Shown piece by piece: positions 60,375-64,000 of a stretch of 64,000 nucleotides of DNA; the first letter of the stretch is position 1, and each line of letters begins with the position of its first letter. Origin of the DNA: Candidatus Aquirickettsiella gammari. GTDB taxonomy: Bacteria; Pseudomonadota; Gammaproteobacteria; Diplorickettsiales; Diplorickettsiaceae. A program made the position numbers and the translations under genes. Below the pieces are notes generated by a model, which worked only from the letters and a program-made list of their open reading frames with translations, made no database searches and was not told the origin of the DNA. The stretch lies in NCBI GenBank assembly GCA_002290645.2, contig NMOS02000002.1:62001-126000 (forward strand), in the 5' to 3' direction.

Positions 60375-62636
60375 ATGGCCAAAGCCAAATCACCTGAACC
60401 TGCCACGATTGAGCATCAAGCGCTACGTCTTTTTACCGAGAAAGCTTATCTTGATTATTCGATGTATGTCATCCTTGATCGTGCCTTACCTCATATTGGC
60501 GATGGTTTAAAACCCGTTCAACGGCGCATCATTTACGCCATGTCTGAATTAGGCCTAACTGCTTTAGCAAAATATAAAAAATCGGCGCGCACGGTGGGTG
60601 ATGTGCTGGGTAAATTTCATCCTCATGGTGATACGGCCTGTTATGAAGCGATGGTTTTAATGGCACAAGCTTTTTCTTACCGCTATCCACTTATCGATGG
60701 CCAGGGTAATTGGGGCTCTCAAGATGACCCTAAGTCTTTTGCGGCGATGCGTTATACCGAATCACGTCTCACTCATTACGCCCAAGCACTGCTAACAGAA
60801 CTATCCGACGGCACTGTCAATTGGCTGCCCAATTTTGATGCGACACTGCAAGAACCCGAACTACTACCGGCACGTTTACCGAATATTCTCTTAAATGGCG
60901 CCTCAGGCATTGCGGTCGGGATGGCAACGGATATTCCATCGCATAATTTGAGTGAAGTAGTGAATGCCTGTATCCATTTATTAGATGAACCGCAAACGAC
61001 ACTCGCCAAACTCTGTGAATACATTATAGGCCCTGACTTTCCTTCAGCCGCTGAAATAATTACCTCTAAAGCTGAAATTTGTCATATCTATCAACAAGGG
61101 CAAGGTGTCATTCGTGCGCGTGCTGTCTATACGGAAGAAAAAAATCAAATTGTTATCACCGATTTACCTTACCAAGTATCAGGGGCAAAGATCATTGAGC
61201 AAATCGCTGAGCAAATTCGCGAAAAAAAATTGCCGCTGGTAGAAGATTTACGTGATGAATCTGATCATGAAAATCCGACACGCTTGATTATTGTGCCTCG
61301 ATCAAACCGCGTCGATAACGAAGTTTTAATGGCGCATTTATTTGCAACGACTGATCTGGAGCGCAGTTATCGTATTAATCTTAATATGATAGGGCTGGAT
61401 GGAAAACCTAAAGTTAAAAATTTACTCACCATTTTACAAGAGTGGTTAGAATATCGACTCGCCACGGTACGTAAGCGCTTAGAATTTCATTTAAATAAAA
61501 TTCTGGCGCGCCTTCACCTTTTAGAAGGTTTTTTAATTATTTATCGACATATCGATGAAGTTATTCGGATTATTCGCCAACACGATGATCCGAAAATACA
61601 ATTGATCAAGCGCTATAAATTAAGCGCTATTCAAGCCGATGCGATCTTAGAAATACGTTTACGACAATTGGCGAAATTAGAAGAAATTAAACTGCAGTCC
61701 GAACAAGAAAATTTAATCGCTGAACGCGATAAAATTCAGAAAATTTTAGCGTCTAAAACCCAATTAAAACGTCTGATTCGTTCTGAGTTGCAAGCAGATG
61801 TAAAGTTACACGGTGACCCACGCAAGTCACCGCTGGTTGAACGTAGTGCTGCGCTCGCCTTACAACAAACAGAAATCATTCCGGCCGAACCAATGACGGT
61901 CATCTTATCGACGCGCGGTTGGATACGTGCGGCAAAAGGTCATGATTTTGATGTCGGTGGTTTAAATTTTAAAGCCGGCGATTCACTAAAAGCGACTCTG
62001 CTAGGTCGAAGCAATCAGTTAGTTGCGTTTATTGATTCAACCGGGCGCAGTTATTCTCTATCGATACACACGCTTCCTTCGGCACGTAGTTCAGGTGAAC
62101 CGTTAACGAGTCGCTTTAATCCTCCTGCTGAAGCCAATTTTGAGGCCATGATAAGCGGCGATCCGGAACAATCTGTGTTATTAGCCTCCGATGCAGGCTA
62201 TGGATTTATTACCCACCTTGCTGAACTGTATTCCAAAAATCGCAATGGAAAAACCCTATTGAAACTATCACCGCATTGTCAGGTACTACCCCCATTAATC
62301 ATCAACAATATTGAAACTAGCTATATTGCCATTATTACCAATACTGGTTACCTATTGATTATTGCCACCAAAGAACTACCGATACTGGCACGAGGGAAAG
62401 GAAATAAAATGATCCAAATACCCCCTAAGAAATCCGCAAGCCGTGAAGAGTTTATCAGTAAGCTTGCCCTATTACCGTCAAAAAGCAGTCAATTAATGCT
62501 TATTTCCGGAAAAAAACAATTTATTCTAAAAGGCAATGACCTCATGCATTATATCGGCAAACGGGGACAACGAGGCCATAAATTACCGCGTGGTTTACAA
62601 AAATTAGATCGTGTCGCTGTTCATTTAATCGCTTAA
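60375..62636 (+). CDS. parC: DNA topoisomerase IV subunit A
   Basis: ParC is the DNA-cleaving subunit of topoisomerase IV, which decatenates chromosomes. The 753 aa match E. coli ParC (752). The catalytic Tyr lies in [10 protein letters not shown] near residue 120, with the quinolone-determining region [19 protein letters not shown] just before it. It includes the coiled-coil gate from about residue 370 and a C-terminal five-blade-type domain with fewer strongly conserved motifs. parE is not adjacent. The eam-type transporter follows 8 bp downstream. Confidence 0.96.
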   Translation: MAKAKSPEPATIEHQALRLFTEKAYLDYSMYVILDRALPHIGDGLKPVQRRIIYAMSELGLTALAKYKKSARTVGDVLGKFHPHGDTACYEAMVLMAQAFSYRYPLIDGQGNWGSQDDPKSFAAMRYTESRLTHYAQALLTELSDGTVNWLPNFDATLQEPELLPARLPNILLNGASGIAVGMATDIPSHNLSEVVNACIHLLDEPQTTLAKLCEYIIGPDFPSAAEIITSKAEICHIYQQGQGVIRARAVYTEEKNQIVITDLPYQVSGAKIIEQIAEQIREKKLPLVEDLRDESDHENPTRLIIVPRSNRVDNEVLMAHLFATTDLERSYRINLNMIGLDGKPKVKNLLTILQEWLEYRLATVRKRLEFHLNKILARLHLLEGFLIIYRHIDEVIRIIRQHDDPKIQLIKRYKLSAIQADAILEIRLRQLAKLEEIKLQSEQENLIAERDKIQKILASKTQLKRLIRSELQADVKLHGDPRKSPLVERSAALALQQTEIIPAEPMTVILSTRGWIRAAKGHDFDVGGLNFKAGDSLKATLLGRSNQLVAFIDSTGRSYSLSIHTLPSARSSGEPLTSRFNPPAEANFEAMISGDPEQSVLLASDAGYGFITHLAELYSKNRNGKTLLKLSPHCQVLPPLIINNIETSYIAIITNTGYLLIIATKELPILARGKGNKMIQIPPKKSASREEFISKLALLPSKSSQLMLISGKKQFILKGNDLMHYIGKRGQRGHKLPRGLQKLDRVAVHLIA

Positions 62637-62644
62637 TCTTTTTT

Positions 62645-63583
62645 ATGAAAAAAAATATAAATTATCTCTGGTTTTTCTTATTGGCTTCTTTTTGGAGCGG
62701 TTCATTTGTTGCTATTAAAGCAGTCGTGCTACACGTCCCGCCTTTTTTCGGCGCGATGCTGCGTGTTGGCTTGGCTTTACTCTTTCTTAGTATTATCTTT
62801 TATTGTTTAAAGAAAAAATTAGCCGTCGCTTTTACGCTGCGTTGGCGTATCTGGGTGATGGGCCTTTTTTCACAAGGCCTGCCCTTTTTGTTTTTATTCT
62901 ACGGTGAACAACATATTTCACCTGGATTAGCGGGTATTTTAAATGGAACCGTGCCTATTTGGACACTAATATTTAGTTTAATTTCTCCTAAAACGAGAAA
63001 TTTTTCTTTTTTAAAATGCATAGGTCTCTTCACTGGCTTATTGGGTATTTGCGTTATTTTTTGGCCACTCCTTAATTTTGATACCGCACATTCTGCCTTA
63101 TTAGGCACCGCATCGATATTACTGATGGCGATTAGCTATTCGATAGGTAACTTACTCAACCAAGGTATGTTATCGGGCCAAACTAAATTAGATTTTTATG
63201 CCAACCTTTACCATCAACATTGGGCAAGCCTGGTTTTTTTAGCCCTTGCCTCACTCATTTTTGAAACTTGGCCTAGTAGCGCGCTACTACTGCACACACC
63301 TATCATTTGGATAGCCAGTATTTATATGGGATTATTCTCCACCGCTTTAGCCTGGATTATTTACTATTATTTGATCCGCGAGTGGGATGCCGTTCGCGCC
63401 AGTGCGGTGATGTATATCGTGCCTATCATGGCGATACTGTGGGACTTTGTCTTTTTTCACAATCGTCCGCAATGGACAGAAGGTCTTGGCGTAGCCGTCA
63501 TCTTACTGGGGGTGGCCTTAATACAGTGGCCAAAAAAATTATCTAAGCTGCCACTATCTCCCTTACTAAAGAAACGCAACTAA
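62645..63583 (+). CDS. EamA/DMT-family transporter
   Basis: A ten-helix inner-membrane transporter of the drug/metabolite (EamA) superfamily. The 312 aa have two EamA repeats: FWSGSFVAIKAVVLHVPPFF at the start, GLAGILNGTVPIWTLIF in the first repeat, and the second repeat including GLFSTALAWIIYYYLIREW and a terminal VILLGVALIQ. It may export metabolites or amino acids; no specificity is visible. It begins 8 bp after parC and is convergent with kynU. Confidence 0.88.
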   Translation: MKKNINYLWFFLLASFWSGSFVAIKAVVLHVPPFFGAMLRVGLALLFLSIIFYCLKKKLAVAFTLRWRIWVMGLFSQGLPFLFLFYGEQHISPGLAGILNGTVPIWTLIFSLISPKTRNFSFLKCIGLFTGLLGICVIFWPLLNFDTAHSALLGTASILLMAISYSIGNLLNQGMLSGQTKLDFYANLYHQHWASLVFLALASLIFETWPSSALLLHTPIIWIASIYMGLFSTALAWIIYYYLIREWDAVRASAVMYIVPIMAILWDFVFFHNRPQWTEGLGVAVILLGVALIQWPKKLSKLPLSPLLKKRN

Positions 63584-63619
63584 TTCAAATCCGTGTATTA
63601 GTACGTTTCTTTGAACCTC

Positions 63620-64000
63620 TTAAGGCGTCATTCGATTTTCTAGCGAAAAAATTTCAGCGATAATCTGCCGTAATTGCTGTACAAAATAAAACACATCCTG
63701 ATAGCTATTATATAATCCCATAGGGGCTACGCGGACGAGCTTATCCCGTACATCACAGACTATCCCTTTATCTAGAAATAGCTGCTCTACCTGCTCCATC
63801 GATTGAAAGGCGATTACGCGTAATGACAGTTGGCATCCTCGTTCCTCTGGGTTCTTTGGAGTAATCACTTCGACGTTTTCCGTTAAATTTTTTTCTAGCA
63901 GATAATCTAAATAGGCCACTAAGCGCTTATTTTTCTCTCTGAGCGCGACTAAGTCCACATCATCAAAGAGAGAAAGCGTTTCATGTAAGGCAGCCAGAGA
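63620..64000 (-). CDS. kynU: Kynureninase, C-terminal part (5' end beyond the window)
   Basis: KynU splits kynurenine to anthranilate and alanine using pyridoxal phosphate. Only about 126 C-terminal residues are in the window, with the frame open to the right edge. They contain the conserved substrate-binding block PEERGCQLSLRV, KGIVCDVRDKLVRVAPMGLYNSYQDV and a terminal helix. This is enough to name the family but not to see the PLP-binding Lys. It is convergent with the EamA transporter across 36 bp. Confidence 0.88.
   Translation of the reverse strand, partial: SLAALHETLSLFDDVDLVALREKNKRLVAYLDYLLEKNLTENVEVITPKNPEERGCQLSLRVIAFQSMEQVEQLFLDKGIVCDVRDKLVRVAPMGLYNSYQDVFYFVQQLRQIIAEIFSLENRMTP

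Overview
This is about 64 kb of a gammaproteobacterial chromosome, AT-rich (by eye about 40% GC) and densely packed. Gene orders such as tRNA-Ser/ffs/dnaX/ybaB/recR, thrS/infC/rpmI/rplT, mreB/mreC/mreD and gatCAB/miaB/ybeZ/ybeY/ybeX, together with MsbA, YhdP, WecA and heptosyltransferase/O-antigen ligase genes, indicate a Gram-negative gammaproteobacterium. Low GC, GatCAB-dependent tRNA charging and several orphan low-complexity or toxin-like proteins fit Legionellales, perhaps a Coxiella/Rickettsiella-like host-associated lineage. That placement is inference: no 16S rRNA or secretion-system gene lies in the window.

Layout. 1-11 kb, mostly minus strand: a truncated membrane protein, a Wzm/Wzt-type polysaccharide ABC exporter, pyrG, and a small operon of a Cys-rich lipoprotein, a DUF692 (MNIO) enzyme and a DUF2063 partner; then wecA, msbA, tldD and an unknown gene. 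11-19 kb, envelope: yhdP, a GT2 glycosyltransferase, O-antigen ligase, a KdtX/WaaE-like glucosyltransferase and a heptosyltransferase, then two tiny overlapping genes and a 588-bp AT-rich non-coding stretch with a consensus DnaA box. 20-22.4 kb: mreBCD. 22.7-31 kb, plus strand: gatCAB-miaB-phoH-ybeY-corC and an aldehyde dehydrogenase gene split by a GC-rich insertion of about 231 bp. 31-41 kb: dut, a glycine-zipper lipoprotein, smc, zipA, ligA and a two-component system. 41-47 kb: a probable effector-like gene with a frameshifted tail, fadD, an orphan minC and prfC. 47-50 kb: tRNA-Ser, SRP RNA, dnaX, ybaB, recR, then a gene resembling R-S-E ADP-ribosyltransferases. 51-56 kb: rplT, rpmI, infC, thrS, tRNA-Val and uvrB. 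56-64 kb: an aminotransferase, an MFS transporter, rpmE, a PagL-like lipid A deacylase, parC, an EamA transporter and a truncated kynureninase.

The genes are mainly housekeeping (translation, replication, repair, cell shape) plus a substantial surface-polysaccharide/LPS set: undecaprenyl-P sugar transfer, core glycosylation, lipid A-core flipping, ligation, O-chain export, and probable lipid A deacylation. The most novel-looking locus is the MNIO operon at 4.0-6.0 kb. It has the architecture of a peptide-modification (bufferin/HvfA-type) system, but its candidate substrate is a Cys/His-rich lipoprotein without the usual EGKCG motif. Other notable points are the ADP-ribosyltransferase-like gene with Asp at the catalytic Glu position, an 8-bp repeat that decides the C-terminus of an effector-like protein, a probable ATT start codon in mreC, a conserved-looking dnaX frameshift site, and a thrS gene starting 17 nt after a tRNA.
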